Shown here: piece by piece, positions 30,115 through 38,754 of the stretch | How the letters are laid out: each line of letters opens with the position of its first letter | Numbering within the stretch: the stretch's first letter is position 1 | Assembly (NCBI GenBank): GCA_017794825.1 | Contig: CP051237.1 | Span: 4,048,501-4,112,500 of the forward strand | Reading direction: 5' to 3' | DNA length: 64,000 nt | Source: Pararhizobium sp. | GTDB lineage: Bacteria > Pseudomonadota > Alphaproteobacteria > Rhizobiales > Rhizobiaceae | The notes under the pieces: model-generated | Database searches by the model: none | What the model was told of the DNA's origin: nothing | What the model saw: only the letters and a program-made list of their open reading frames with translations | Program-made: the position numbers and the translations under genes

Positions 30115-30273
30115 TCAAAAGCACCATGAAAGGCCGGTCGACGCGTAGGTCATGAAGATATCCGCGCCATGTCGGTACCAGCCGGCAAAGGCGACTGTCG
30201 CCGCGCCGCTCGCAACGATCGCGACAATCGCGCCGACGAGAATGCGGTCAATATTGGAACGTGGTTTCTTCAT
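30115..30273 (-). CDS. 52-aa conserved membrane protein
   Basis: Small reading frame: charged N-terminus (MKKPRSNIDR), one hydrophobic segment (about residues 11-30), then WYRHGADIFMTYASTGLSWCF at the C-terminus, quoted only in part as GLSWCF. Small proteins with this layout and a GLxWCF-like end are, from memory, recurrent in Hyphomicrobiales. It starts 40 bases after the ggt stop on the same strand and may be cotranscribed. Function unknown. Confidence 0.7.
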   Translation of the reverse strand: MKKPRSNIDRILVGAIVAIVASGAATVAFAGWYRHGADIFMTYASTGLSWCF

Positions 30274-30313
30274 GCGCTCAATATAGCGTGGGCGTGTGGC
30301 GGTTCCAATGGGC

Positions 30314-32083
30314 TTATTGTCCGAGCACGAGGCCCTCGCGTCTGGGGTCTGCGCCGCCTTCCAGCAGGCCGTCGCGGATCACGACGCCGTGGAGGCCGGA
30401 ATTCAGTTCTTGCCTATTGATCTCGTAACCCATCGCCGTCAGCGGTTCGGAAAGGATTTCCGCTTGCGTGCCTTCTTCCAGATCGAAAGCGCCGAAGCGG
30501 TTGACGGCGTGCGGCATGGCGATCGCCTGCTGGACATCCATGCCCCAGTCGATCTGCGCGATCAGGGCCTTCGCGACGTATCCGATGATCCGGCTGCCGC
30601 CGGGAGAGCCGATCGCCATCACCGGTTCGCCATCCTTCATGACGATTGTGGGCGCCATGGACGAGCGTGGCCGCTTGCCCGGCTCGACGCGGTTGGCGAT
30701 CGGAACGCCGTCGCTGTGGGTGCGGAAGGAGAAATCGGTCAGCTCGTTGTTCAGAATAAAGCCGCCGACCATGAGGCGAGAGCCGAAATAGTTCTCGACC
30801 GTGGAGGTCATGGACACGACGTTGCCATCCGCGTCGACGATGGAGAAATGCGTGGTGGACGGCAGTTCCAGGCTTTCGTCGTCGGCGTACAATTGCGCGT
30901 GGTCCCAATGCGGTTCGCCAGGCGCGACCGCGTCAGGCGCAAGGACGACGCCGGGCTCCAGCAATCGGGCGCGTTCGTCGAGATAGGCGCGATCAAGCAG
31001 GCCCTTGAGCGGCATCGGCACAAAGTCGATATCGGCCATGTAGCGGCCACGATCGGCGAAGGCGAGGCGGGAGGCGTCGCCGATCAGCCGCCAGCTTTCC
31101 GGATTGTCCGGTCCGAGGGTCGCGAGATCGAACGGCTCCAGCATGCCGAGAATCTGCCCGATCGTCAGCGCGCCCGAGGAGGGCGGTCCCATGCCGCATA
31201 CGTCGTGGGCGCGGTAGGTCATGCAGACCGGCTCTCTCTCCACGATACGATAACCGCCAAGATCCTCCAGTGACAGGAGACCGGGATTGTCCGCGGCCGT
31301 CCGCACCGTTTCGACGATCCGTTCCGCAAGCGGTCCCCGATAGAAGGCGTCCGGCCCATTCTCCGCAATCATCCGCAGCGTCTGAGCATAGGCGGGGTTC
31401 TTGAGAATATGCCCGACAGGAAGGGGCTGCAGGTCGTCGTCATAGAAATAGCCTCGGGGGCCGGGATAGGTGGTGAGGCGCTCGGCATCCTGCCCAAGCA
31501 AGGAGTTAAGCCGTGGCGTGACCGCGAACCCCATCTCGGCGAGATCGATGGCCGGCGCAACGAGGTCAGCCCAGTCGAGCTTGCCGTAGCGCTGGTGCGT
31601 CTCGTAGATGAGCATCAGCGTGCCCGGCGTCCCGACGGATCGCCCGCCAACCACTGCGTCGAAGAAGCCGAGCGGTTCGCCGTTCTCATCCAGAAAGAGC
31701 TCCGGCGTGGCGTCGCGCGGGGCGGTTTCCCGCCCGTCGAAGGTCGTCAGCCGTCCTTCCCCGGCATCATAATAGACGAGAAATCCGCCGCCGCCGATGC
31801 CGGATGATTGGGGCTCGACAAGACCGAGAACAAGCTGAACCGTCACCATTGCGTCTATGGCGTTGCCGCCTTGCGCCAGAACATCGTAACCCGCCCGGCT
31901 TGCCAGCGGATGCGCCGTCGCAATCATGAAATCCTTTGCCGTCGCCAGCTGGCGCGCCGCGTTCCCGGTCGCGCTTTCCGGCGCCACGGCGTCCGTCGCC
32001 TGCTGCGCGGCGGCGAAACCGGCTGCCAGCAGAAATGCGGTAAGAATAATCGACTTCATGAATAGACCGGCTTTAGCGGGCAT
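30314..32083 (-). CDS. ggt: gamma-glutamyltransferase
   Basis: Periplasmic N-terminal-nucleophile hydrolase that cleaves glutathione and transfers gamma-glutamyl groups (589 aa). The signal peptide ends near AGFAAA. The autoprocessing and nucleophile threonine is in STTHFSIVD near residue 408, dividing a large and a small subunit; GSPGGSRIIGY is the family's donor-site loop. The start at 32083 is supported by GGAGG seven bases upstream. Motifs GGNAIDAMV, SSGIGGGGF and GPPSSG are all intact. Confidence 0.95.
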   Translation of the reverse strand: MPAKAGLFMKSIILTAFLLAAGFAAAQQATDAVAPESATGNAARQLATAKDFMIATAHPLASRAGYDVLAQGGNAIDAMVTVQLVLGLVEPQSSGIGGGGFLVYYDAGEGRLTTFDGRETAPRDATPELFLDENGEPLGFFDAVVGGRSVGTPGTLMLIYETHQRYGKLDWADLVAPAIDLAEMGFAVTPRLNSLLGQDAERLTTYPGPRGYFYDDDLQPLPVGHILKNPAYAQTLRMIAENGPDAFYRGPLAERIVETVRTAADNPGLLSLEDLGGYRIVEREPVCMTYRAHDVCGMGPPSSGALTIGQILGMLEPFDLATLGPDNPESWRLIGDASRLAFADRGRYMADIDFVPMPLKGLLDRAYLDERARLLEPGVVLAPDAVAPGEPHWDHAQLYADDESLELPSTTHFSIVDADGNVVSMTSTVENYFGSRLMVGGFILNNELTDFSFRTHSDGVPIANRVEPGKRPRSSMAPTIVMKDGEPVMAIGSPGGSRIIGYVAKALIAQIDWGMDVQQAIAMPHAVNRFGAFDLEEGTQAEILSEPLTAMGYEINRQELNSGLHGVVIRDGLLEGGADPRREGLVLGQ

Positions 32084-32142
32084 CGTGTTACCTCCGTGTC
32101 GCTTTGCTCATCCGGCCATAGATGTATCGCCTTGATCAAGAG

Positions 32143-32171
32143 AAAAAGGCCGCCCGGAGGACGGCCTTTCC
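32143..32171 (-). terminator. terminator after the cyclic phosphodiesterase gene
   Basis: On the minus strand an AAAGGCCG/CGGCCTTT stem with a 9-base loop runs into a T-rich tract. It lies 26 bases past the phosphodiesterase stop and upstream of ggt, separating the two transcripts. Confidence 0.85.
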
Positions 32172-32196
32172 TGACTGCTGAATTTGGCGCTGCGGC

Positions 32197-34176
32197 TTAC
32201 AGCGTGATGCGGTATTTGGCGAAACCTTCGGCGCCGTCGCCCGCGGCTTCGATCTTCACGTCCTTGACGTCGGCCATGAACGCCTTCGCCTTCGGCCCGG
32301 TTTCGAAGATCACGCTCGCGCCCTCGATCGGCGCGAAGGCCCAGTTGCTGTCGGCGGAAGGATTGATCGTGCCTTTCTCGACGATATAGCGGACGATCAC
32401 GTCGCGATTGGTGTCGGGAGCGATGAAGATCACGACATCGTCGCTGATGCCGGGGAAATTGCCGCCGCCGGCGGCGCGATAGTTGTTCGTCGCCACGACG
32501 AACTTCTGGTCCGGATCGATCGGTTCGCCGTTGAACTTCAGATCGACGATGCGGTTGGCGCTTTCGTCGAGCAGCTTGCCGTCCGGATCGTATTTTGACG
32601 GCTGCGTCAGATCGATCTTGTAGGTGACGCCGTCGATGACGTCGAAATTGTAGGACGGGAAGCCGCTGTTTATGAGCGGCTGGTCGGTCTTGCCCGCCTC
32701 GACCTGGTTGAAGATGCCGGCCGAACGCTCCAGCCATTCCTTGACCTGGGCCCCGGTGATGGCGACGGCGCGCACCGTGTTCGGATAGAGATAGAGGTCC
32801 GACACGTTCTTGATTGCGACATCGCCCGGCGCCACGTCCGTATAGTAGTCGGGACCGCCGCGACCGCCAGCCTTGAAGGGGGCGGCGGCCGAAAGGATCG
32901 GCAGGCCTTCCCACTCGGTGCCCTTCATCATCTGGTCGATATACCAGGTCTGGGCCTGGCTGACGATCTGCACCGACGGGTCGTCCGCGACGAGGGCGAA
33001 GTAGGAGTGGAGCGGCGCCGACGTCTTGCCGACGGGTCGGCGAATATATTCGAGCGTCGCCTCATGTTCCTTCGTCACCGCATCCAGCACGTCCTGCTGG
33101 TCTTTGACCAGCGGCACGATGGTGCGGCCGTCGCGCTCGTAGATCGAAGGCGCGCTGGTGGTGAAGCTCGCGATCTTCCATTCATTGCCGTCGCGCTCCA
33201 GCATCAGGTCGATAATGCCGATGTTGGATCCCCAGAAGCCGCCCATGGCGGCGGGTTTGCCCTGCAGGGTGCCCTTTTCGGAGTCGACGCCGTCCAGACC
33301 TTCATATTTCGGGCCCGGGAAGACGAGGTGGTGATGGCCCGTAAACAGCGCGTCGATGCCATCCACGCCGGCAAGATGCAGAGATGCGTTCTCCATGCCG
33401 TCGGTCTGGCTCGCGGCGTCGATGCCGGAGTGCGACAGGGCGATGACGATATCGGCGCCTGCTTCCTTCATTTCCGGAACCCAGGCTTCTGCAGCCTGGA
33501 CGATGTCGCGCGTATTGGCGTTGCCTTCAAGATGACGACGGTCCCAGCTCATGATTTGCGGCGGCACGAAACCTATGAGGCCGATCTTGATCGGATGCGC
33601 GTTTCCGGCGCCGTCGGTGACGGTCTTTTCAAGGATCACGTAGGGCTTGAGGAACAGCTCGTCGTCGCGCGCGTTGGAGGCGAGCATGCCCTTCGTTACG
33701 TTTGCGGATACGACCGGGAAATTGGCGCCGTTGAGCGTCTTGAACAGGAAGTCCAGGCCGTAGTTGAATTCGTGGTTGCCGAGCGTCGAGGCTTCAAATC
33801 CGAGCGTGTTCATCGCCTGGATGATCGGATGCATGTCGCCTTCCTTCATGCCGCGCTCGTAGGCGATGTAGTCGCCCATCGGGTTGCCCTGGAGAAAGTC
33901 GCCGTTGTCGATCAGCATGGAGTTGGTCGCTTCGTCGCGGAACTTCTTGATCAGCGTCGCCGTGCGCGACAGGCCAACGGAATCCGACGGACGGTCGCCG
34001 TAATAGTCGTAAGGATAGACGTGGACATGCAGGTCGGTCGTTTCCATCAGGCGCAGATGGGCCTGGTTGTCGGCTGCATGGACCGAAAACGGGTGCAGTA
34101 GGGCAAGCGAGCCGGCGGCCGCCGTGCCTCTCAGAAAAGTGCGTCTGTTAATCAGAAATTCTGGGCGTCTGGTCAT
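32197..34176 (-). CDS. cpdB: 2',3'-cyclic-nucleotide 2'-phosphodiesterase / 3'-nucleotidase (Tat-exported)
   Basis: Periplasmic bifunctional enzyme that recovers phosphate and nucleosides from 2',3'-cyclic nucleotides. The start at 34176 (659 aa) has GGAG upstream and gives a twin-arginine signal, NRRTFLRG, followed by a hydrophobic stretch ending HPFSVHAAD. The metallophosphatase half carries TTDLHVHVYPYD, DNGDFLQGNPMGDY, GNHEFNYG and TGHHH; the C-terminal 5'-nucleotidase domain carries NFDVIDGVTYKID and ATNNYRAAGGG. The 59 residues of the longer frame upstream are discounted. Confidence 0.93.
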   Translation of the reverse strand: MTRRPEFLINRRTFLRGTAAAGSLALLHPFSVHAADNQAHLRLMETTDLHVHVYPYDYYGDRPSDSVGLSRTATLIKKFRDEATNSMLIDNGDFLQGNPMGDYIAYERGMKEGDMHPIIQAMNTLGFEASTLGNHEFNYGLDFLFKTLNGANFPVVSANVTKGMLASNARDDELFLKPYVILEKTVTDGAGNAHPIKIGLIGFVPPQIMSWDRRHLEGNANTRDIVQAAEAWVPEMKEAGADIVIALSHSGIDAASQTDGMENASLHLAGVDGIDALFTGHHHLVFPGPKYEGLDGVDSEKGTLQGKPAAMGGFWGSNIGIIDLMLERDGNEWKIASFTTSAPSIYERDGRTIVPLVKDQQDVLDAVTKEHEATLEYIRRPVGKTSAPLHSYFALVADDPSVQIVSQAQTWYIDQMMKGTEWEGLPILSAAAPFKAGGRGGPDYYTDVAPGDVAIKNVSDLYLYPNTVRAVAITGAQVKEWLERSAGIFNQVEAGKTDQPLINSGFPSYNFDVIDGVTYKIDLTQPSKYDPDGKLLDESANRIVDLKFNGEPIDPDQKFVVATNNYRAAGGGNFPGISDDVVIFIAPDTNRDVIVRYIVEKGTINPSADSNWAFAPIEGASVIFETGPKAKAFMADVKDVKIEAAGDGAEGFAKYRITL

Positions 34177-34259
34177 GGTGATGCTCCCGTCCGGCAATTC
34201 CCGCTTTTGTCCCGAAACTGCCGCGATCCTTGTGGTTGAGGCCGACAGATTACTGCCGA

Positions 34260-34298
34260 ATGACACATGCGTCCAGAAAGGCTGCATTAATATGACAG
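34260..34298 (-). promoter_or_regulatory. Pho-box-like half-sites upstream of cpdB
   Basis: On the minus strand CTGTCAT (34292-34298) is followed by a poor second half, and GTGTCAT (34260-34266) lies about three helical turns further on. CTGTCAT is the PhoB half-site of rhizobia, usually duplicated with a 4-base spacer; here the canonical duplication is incomplete. Confidence 0.3.
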
Positions 34299-34349
34299 GC
34301 GCGCTGAAATTGCAGAAAAATCGCGTCGGTTGTGGACAGCCGCTGCGGA

Positions 34350-36821
34350 TCAAACCTTCTCGACGTAATTGTCGAGCACGCGCTTCTGTCCTGCCTTGTC
34401 GAAATCGATCGTCAGCTTGTTGCCGTCGATGGAGGCGATATTGCCGTTGCCGAACTTCATGTGGAACACGCGGTCGCCGGGTGAAAAGCCTGATGGTCTT
34501 TCTGAGACCGAACGCGCGACGAGTTCGCCCTCGATCGTCTTCGGCTTGATCGAACCGCGGCCCGCTCCGTAGCCGGAATCGGCCTCGCCATAGCCCACAT
34601 GTTCCACGGCGTGGCCGGATCTGGATCCCCAGTTGCGGCGCGTCGCATCGTTGCTGTTAACCTGCGCGCGCCGCCAGCCGGGCGTGTCGTAGCTTCGCGT
34701 GAAGGGGTCCGCCTGGTCGAAACGCGAGGCGCCGTATCCGCCGCCGGCCGAGGCCGCGCCGTAACCGCCATAGGAGGTTTCCGGCTCCGCGACGTCGACA
34801 TGTTCGGACGGAAGTTCGTCCAGGAACCGCGACGGGATCGTCGATTGCCAAAGACCGTGAATGCGGCGGTTCGAAACGAACCAGATGTGGCAGTTGCGCT
34901 TGGCGCGGGTCAGTCCGACATAGGCGAGCCGGCGCTCCTCCTCGAGGCCCGACCGGCCGCCTTCTTCCAGCGCGCGCTGATGCGGAAACAGCCCTTCCTC
35001 CCAGCCCGGCAGGAATACGGTCTCGAATTCCAGTCCCTTGGCCGAGTGCAGGGTCATCAGCGAAACCGCGTCGAGATCCTCGTTCTGCTCGGCGTCCATC
35101 ACGAGGCTGACATGCTCGAGGAAGCCGCGCATGGATTCGAATTCGTCCATGGAGCGGATCAGTTCCTTGAGGTTGTCGAGACGGCCCGGCGCCTCGGCCG
35201 AGCGATCGTTCTGCCACATGGCGGTATAACCGCTCTCTTCCAGGATGATTTCGGCGAGTTCCGTATGCGGGGTGTTTTCGAGAAGCTGCGACCAGCGGCG
35301 GAAATTCTCGACCACGTCGGTCAGCGACTTGCGCGGCCGCGGCTTCATCTCCTCGGTCATGACGAGGTCTGCGGCCGCCTGCAGCATCGGGATGTCGCGG
35401 GCTCGCGCATAGTCGTGGACCTGGCGCACGGCGGCGTCGCCAAGGCCGCGTTTCGGTGTGTTGACGATGCGCTCGAAGGCGAGATCGTCAGCCGGCTGGC
35501 TGACGACGCGGAAATAGGCCATTGCGTCGCGGATTTCGAGCCGCTCGTAGAATCGCGGTCCGCCGACGACGCGGTAATTGAGACCCAGCGTGACGAAACG
35601 GTCCTCGAATTCCCGCATCTGGAACGAGGCGCGGACCAGGATCGCCATGTCGTTGAGCATGTGGCCCTGACGCTGAAGCTGCTCGATCTCCTCGCCGATG
35701 GCTCGCGCCTCTTCTTCCGAATCCCAGGCGGCATGGACCATGACCTTCGTCTCGTCCTCATGCGCCATGTCGGTGAAGAGGGTTTTGCCCAGACGCCCTT
35801 CATTGTGTGAGATCAGATGCGAGGCGGCGCCCAGAATGTGCGGCGTCGAGCGATAGTTGCGCTCGAGGCGTATCACCACGGCGCCCGGAAAATCCTTCTC
35901 GAAGCGCAGGATGTTGTCGACATCCGCGCCGCGCCAGCCATAGATCGACTGGTCGTCGTCGCCGACGCAGCATACATTGTGCGACCCCTGGGCGATCAGC
36001 CGCAGCCACATATATTGCGCGGTGTTGGTGTCCTGGTACTCGTCGACCAGAATGTAGCGGAATTTCGCGTGATACTCTTTCAGCACGTCGGGGTGCGCGC
36101 GAAAGATGCGGATCGGATGGCACAACAGGTCGCCGAAATCGCAGGCGTTCAGGGTCTTCAGCCGGTTCTGGTAGGCTTCGAAGAGGTCGCGGCCGCGCCC
36201 GTTGGCGAAGGCGCGCGCGTCGCCCTCGGGAATGTCGGCCGGTCCGTAGCCCTTGTTCTTCCAGCCATCGATCATCATGGCGAACTGGCGCGCCGGCCAG
36301 CGCTTGTCGTCCAGCCCTTCGGCCTGGATCAACTGCTTCAAGAGCCGGATCTGGTCGTCAGTGTCGAGAATTGTGAAATCGGAGCGCAGTCCGACCAGCT
36401 CGGCGTGACGGCGCAGCAGCCTTACACCGATGGAATGGAACGTCCCGAGCCAGGGCATGCCTTCCACCGCGCCGCCGACCAGAACGCCGATGCGCTGCTT
36501 CATCTCGCGCGCGGCCTTGTTGGTGAAGGTCACGGCGAGAATCTGGCTCGGATAGGCTTTGGCGGATGCGAGGATATGGGCGATCCGGGTTGTCAGAACC
36601 CGTGTCTTGCCCGTGCCCGCGCCGGCCAGAACCAGAACGGGACCGTTCAGCGTTTCTACGGCGCGCCGCTGTTCCGCGTTCAATCCTTCCAGGTAGCCGG
36701 GCTGAGAGTTGACGCGGTTGCGCGCAGCCATGGCGCGCGCGGCGAGGCCTGTCGGCGCGTCGCCGGACGGTTTTGCCTGTTCTTCGCCGAAAAAGGGTAT
36801 GTCGTCTTCCGGATCGCTCAT
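34350..36821 (-). CDS. uvrD: UvrD/PcrA-type superfamily 1 DNA helicase
   Basis: ATP-dependent 3'-5' DNA helicase for nucleotide excision and mismatch repair (823 aa). Motifs in order: Q motif GLNAEQRRAV, Walker A GAGTGKTRVLT, Ia AVTFTNKAAREM, II ILVDEYQDTN, III GDDDQSIYGWRGAD, IV IRLERNYRST, V LMTLHSAKGLEFETVFL, VI VGLTRAK. A glycine/tyrosine-rich linker and a C-terminal domain ending in NYVEKV follow. The start at 36821 is preferred over a frame 18 codons longer. UvrD and PcrA are not separable by eye. Confidence 0.95.
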   Translation of the reverse strand: MSDPEDDIPFFGEEQAKPSGDAPTGLAARAMAARNRVNSQPGYLEGLNAEQRRAVETLNGPVLVLAGAGTGKTRVLTTRIAHILASAKAYPSQILAVTFTNKAAREMKQRIGVLVGGAVEGMPWLGTFHSIGVRLLRRHAELVGLRSDFTILDTDDQIRLLKQLIQAEGLDDKRWPARQFAMMIDGWKNKGYGPADIPEGDARAFANGRGRDLFEAYQNRLKTLNACDFGDLLCHPIRIFRAHPDVLKEYHAKFRYILVDEYQDTNTAQYMWLRLIAQGSHNVCCVGDDDQSIYGWRGADVDNILRFEKDFPGAVVIRLERNYRSTPHILGAASHLISHNEGRLGKTLFTDMAHEDETKVMVHAAWDSEEEARAIGEEIEQLQRQGHMLNDMAILVRASFQMREFEDRFVTLGLNYRVVGGPRFYERLEIRDAMAYFRVVSQPADDLAFERIVNTPKRGLGDAAVRQVHDYARARDIPMLQAAADLVMTEEMKPRPRKSLTDVVENFRRWSQLLENTPHTELAEIILEESGYTAMWQNDRSAEAPGRLDNLKELIRSMDEFESMRGFLEHVSLVMDAEQNEDLDAVSLMTLHSAKGLEFETVFLPGWEEGLFPHQRALEEGGRSGLEEERRLAYVGLTRAKRNCHIWFVSNRRIHGLWQSTIPSRFLDELPSEHVDVAEPETSYGGYGAASAGGGYGASRFDQADPFTRSYDTPGWRRAQVNSNDATRRNWGSRSGHAVEHVGYGEADSGYGAGRGSIKPKTIEGELVARSVSERPSGFSPGDRVFHMKFGNGNIASIDGNKLTIDFDKAGQKRVLDNYVEKV

Positions 36822-37068
36822 CGTCCCCAATGTAGTGATTCGGCCCTGAAAGGCCAGAAAACTTGTCAACTGCACAACACATCCAGCCGCAATACAGTTT
36901 TTATTGGCCCGGTTTGTTTAAATAGTGACGCCGACGATGGGATGGAAAAGCGTTAGCCAACGTGAATGCAGCATGGCGGAGCTGTTCCTGAACATCACCA
37001 AACTCGGATATCCTGGGCTCACCGTCCGGGTATGAACGACCGTAGGGCTCCATCGACATCGCGCGCCA

Positions 37069-37097
37069 TTGTAATTAGTTTAGCGTTGTACTATATA
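37069..37097 (+). promoter_or_regulatory. sigma-70-type promoter of the nitroreductase-marR operon
   Basis: TTGTAA (37069-37074), a 17-base spacer and TATATA (37092-37097) form a good -35/-10 pair about 30 bases before the start codon. The -10 element lies inside the palindrome below. Confidence 0.6.
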
Positions 37098-37116
37098 GTT
37101 TATCATTAAACTATAT
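37093..37116. promoter_or_regulatory. 24-bp perfect palindrome, candidate MarR operator
   Basis: ATATAGTTTA-TCAT-TAAACTATAT is a perfect 10+10 inverted repeat that covers the -10 element and the predicted transcription start. MarR-family dimers bind AT-rich palindromes of about this size, and the operon's second gene encodes a MarR protein, so autorepression is the likely reading. Confidence 0.65.
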
Positions 37117-37127
37117 TGGAGACGGTG

Positions 37128-38288
37128 ATGACGACGAGACGCAATTTTCTGAAGCTGGCGGGCGGCGGCGTTGTCCTCGCCGCAGCCGGAACGGCCTGGA
37201 TCGCGAGCCGGAAGCCCGCGACGGCCAGACAGCCCTGGTCGCAGGCGGCCGAGGCGCAGAAAGGGGAGCGGACGACGGATATCCGGCATTTTGCGCTTTC
37301 CTACGCCATTCTCGCGCCCAACCCGCATAACATGCAGCCGTGGATCGCCGACCTTTCCGAACCATCCACTGTCGTTCTTTATTGCGATCCCGAGCGCAAA
37401 CTTCCGCATACAGACCCTCACGACCGGCAGATCGTCATCGGGCTCGGCTGCTTTTCGGAGCTGTTGGTCATGGCTGCGCGCGCGGCCGGCTACAGTATTG
37501 ATGTATCGCCATTTCCGGAAGGCGAGCCGCTGCCCGAGCTCGATCGGCGGCCAGTGGCGCGTTTCGTCTTCAGCAAGGATGACGCATTGGCGTCCGATCC
37601 ACTCTTCGAGCATGTGCTTGCCCGGCGCACCAATCGGGAAGCATTCGACACCGAAAAGCCGGTCTCTGAAGAAGTTCTGGAGCGGCTGACGCAAAGCGCG
37701 CGATATTCCGATGTCGGATACACCAATTATGACAGTCGTGTCGCCAACCTGCGGGATTTCTCCTGGTCAGCCATGGAGATGGAGCTTTACACGCCGCGCA
37801 CCTATCAGGAGAGCATCGACGTCATGCGCATCGGTTCGCGGCAGATCGACGACAATCCGGACGGTATCGTGCTCGAAGGTCCGATGATGGAGTTGCTTTC
37901 GGCGACCGGGATGATCAGTCGGGAAGTCCTTGCCGATGTCGACTCGATGCCTTTTCGCCAGGGATTGCCCATGCTCAAGGCGCCCTTCGACACCGCCATG
38001 GCCTTCGCCTGGATGTCGACTGCCGGCAACACGCGCCTTGATCAGTTCGCCGCCGGCCGAGACTATCTGCGTTTTCATCTTGCCGCGACGCAGGAGGGAT
38101 TGGCGCTGCAGCCATTTTCCCAGGCGCTGCAGGAATATCCGGAAATGGCGGACCACTACGCGGCGATCAGGGAGAAACTGGCGATTGACGACGATAGCAC
38201 GCTGCAAATGTTCGTTAGGCTGGGTTATGGTCCGTCGATCGAGCCATCGCCGCGATGGCCCTATGAGAGCCGAATAGGAAAATCATGA
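37128..38288 (+). CDS. Tat-signal nitroreductase-like (Acg-family) protein
   Basis: A 386-aa protein starting TTRRNFLKLAGGG, a twin-arginine motif followed by a hydrophobic stretch (residues about 13-27), so it is probably exported or membrane-tethered. The rest resembles the Acg/nitroreductase family: YAILAPNPHNMQPW near residue 60 (FMN-binding), LGCFSELLVMAARAAGY, LARRTNREAF, GLALQPFSQALQEYP and the C-terminal MFVRLGYGP. Substrate unknown. The ATG at 37128 has GGAG upstream. It overlaps the marR start by 4 bases. Confidence 0.8.
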   Translation: MTTRRNFLKLAGGGVVLAAAGTAWIASRKPATARQPWSQAAEAQKGERTTDIRHFALSYAILAPNPHNMQPWIADLSEPSTVVLYCDPERKLPHTDPHDRQIVIGLGCFSELLVMAARAAGYSIDVSPFPEGEPLPELDRRPVARFVFSKDDALASDPLFEHVLARRTNREAFDTEKPVSEEVLERLTQSARYSDVGYTNYDSRVANLRDFSWSAMEMELYTPRTYQESIDVMRIGSRQIDDNPDGIVLEGPMMELLSATGMISREVLADVDSMPFRQGLPMLKAPFDTAMAFAWMSTAGNTRLDQFAAGRDYLRFHLAATQEGLALQPFSQALQEYPEMADHYAAIREKLAIDDDSTLQMFVRLGYGPSIEPSPRWPYESRIGKS

Positions 38289-38746
38289 ACGACAGCGCCG
38301 GCCATCCTGAGACGGGAGCCGCCATATTCCGCTTTTTCAACGAGATCGGCATCATCGCCCAGCTTTCCGGCCATGCGATCGAGCGCGTTCTGCCTCACGA
38401 ACTCAAACTGGCGCATTTCTCGGTCTTGAACCATCTGGCGCGGCTCGGCGGCGAGCCGAGCCTGGTCGACATCGCCCGCGCCATGCAGGTGACCAAGGGC
38501 GCCATGACCAACACGATCGCGCGGCTGGAAAAGAAGGGATACGTCGCGGTGACGCCGGACGAGCGCGACCGGCGGAGTAAGCGCGTGCGCCTGACGGACG
38601 CCGGACTTGACGCGCGTGACAACGCGGTGGCGGCGATTGCGCCGGAACTGCTGGAGCTCGCCAAAAGCGTTTCCGCGCCCGACATGATCGAGGCGTTGCC
38701 GCTCCTGGAGAAAGTTCGCCGCTATCTCGATGAAAACCGCTCGTAA
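38285..38746 (+). CDS. MarR-family transcriptional regulator
   Basis: A 153-aa winged-helix repressor. The recognition region ARAMQVTKGAMTNTIARLEKKGYV and the wing VTPDERDRRSKRVRLTDAG match the MarR consensus. It is translated from an ATGA overlap with the nitroreductase gene, placing regulator and target on one transcript behind the palindromic promoter. No conserved redox cysteine was seen, so the inducer is more likely a small aromatic or similar ligand (inference). Confidence 0.92.
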   Translation: MNDSAGHPETGAAIFRFFNEIGIIAQLSGHAIERVLPHELKLAHFSVLNHLARLGGEPSLVDIARAMQVTKGAMTNTIARLEKKGYVAVTPDERDRRSKRVRLTDAGLDARDNAVAAIAPELLELAKSVSAPDMIEALPLLEKVRRYLDENRS

Positions 38747-38754
38747 CCCAGCGA

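Larger units (their letters stand above)
36822..37127. other. 306-base divergent region between uvrD and the nitroreductase gene
   Basis: The uvrD-proximal 230 bases show no convincing gene; a 20-codon frame at 36973 lacks a clear ribosome-binding site. The distal 60 bases are AT-rich and hold the promoter and palindrome of the nitroreductase-marR unit. Confidence 0.6.

Noticed and set aside
36973..37035. 20-codon frame between uvrD and the nitroreductase gene
   Set aside because: No ribosome-binding site, no attenuator-like codon run or hairpin, and chance frames of this size are common.
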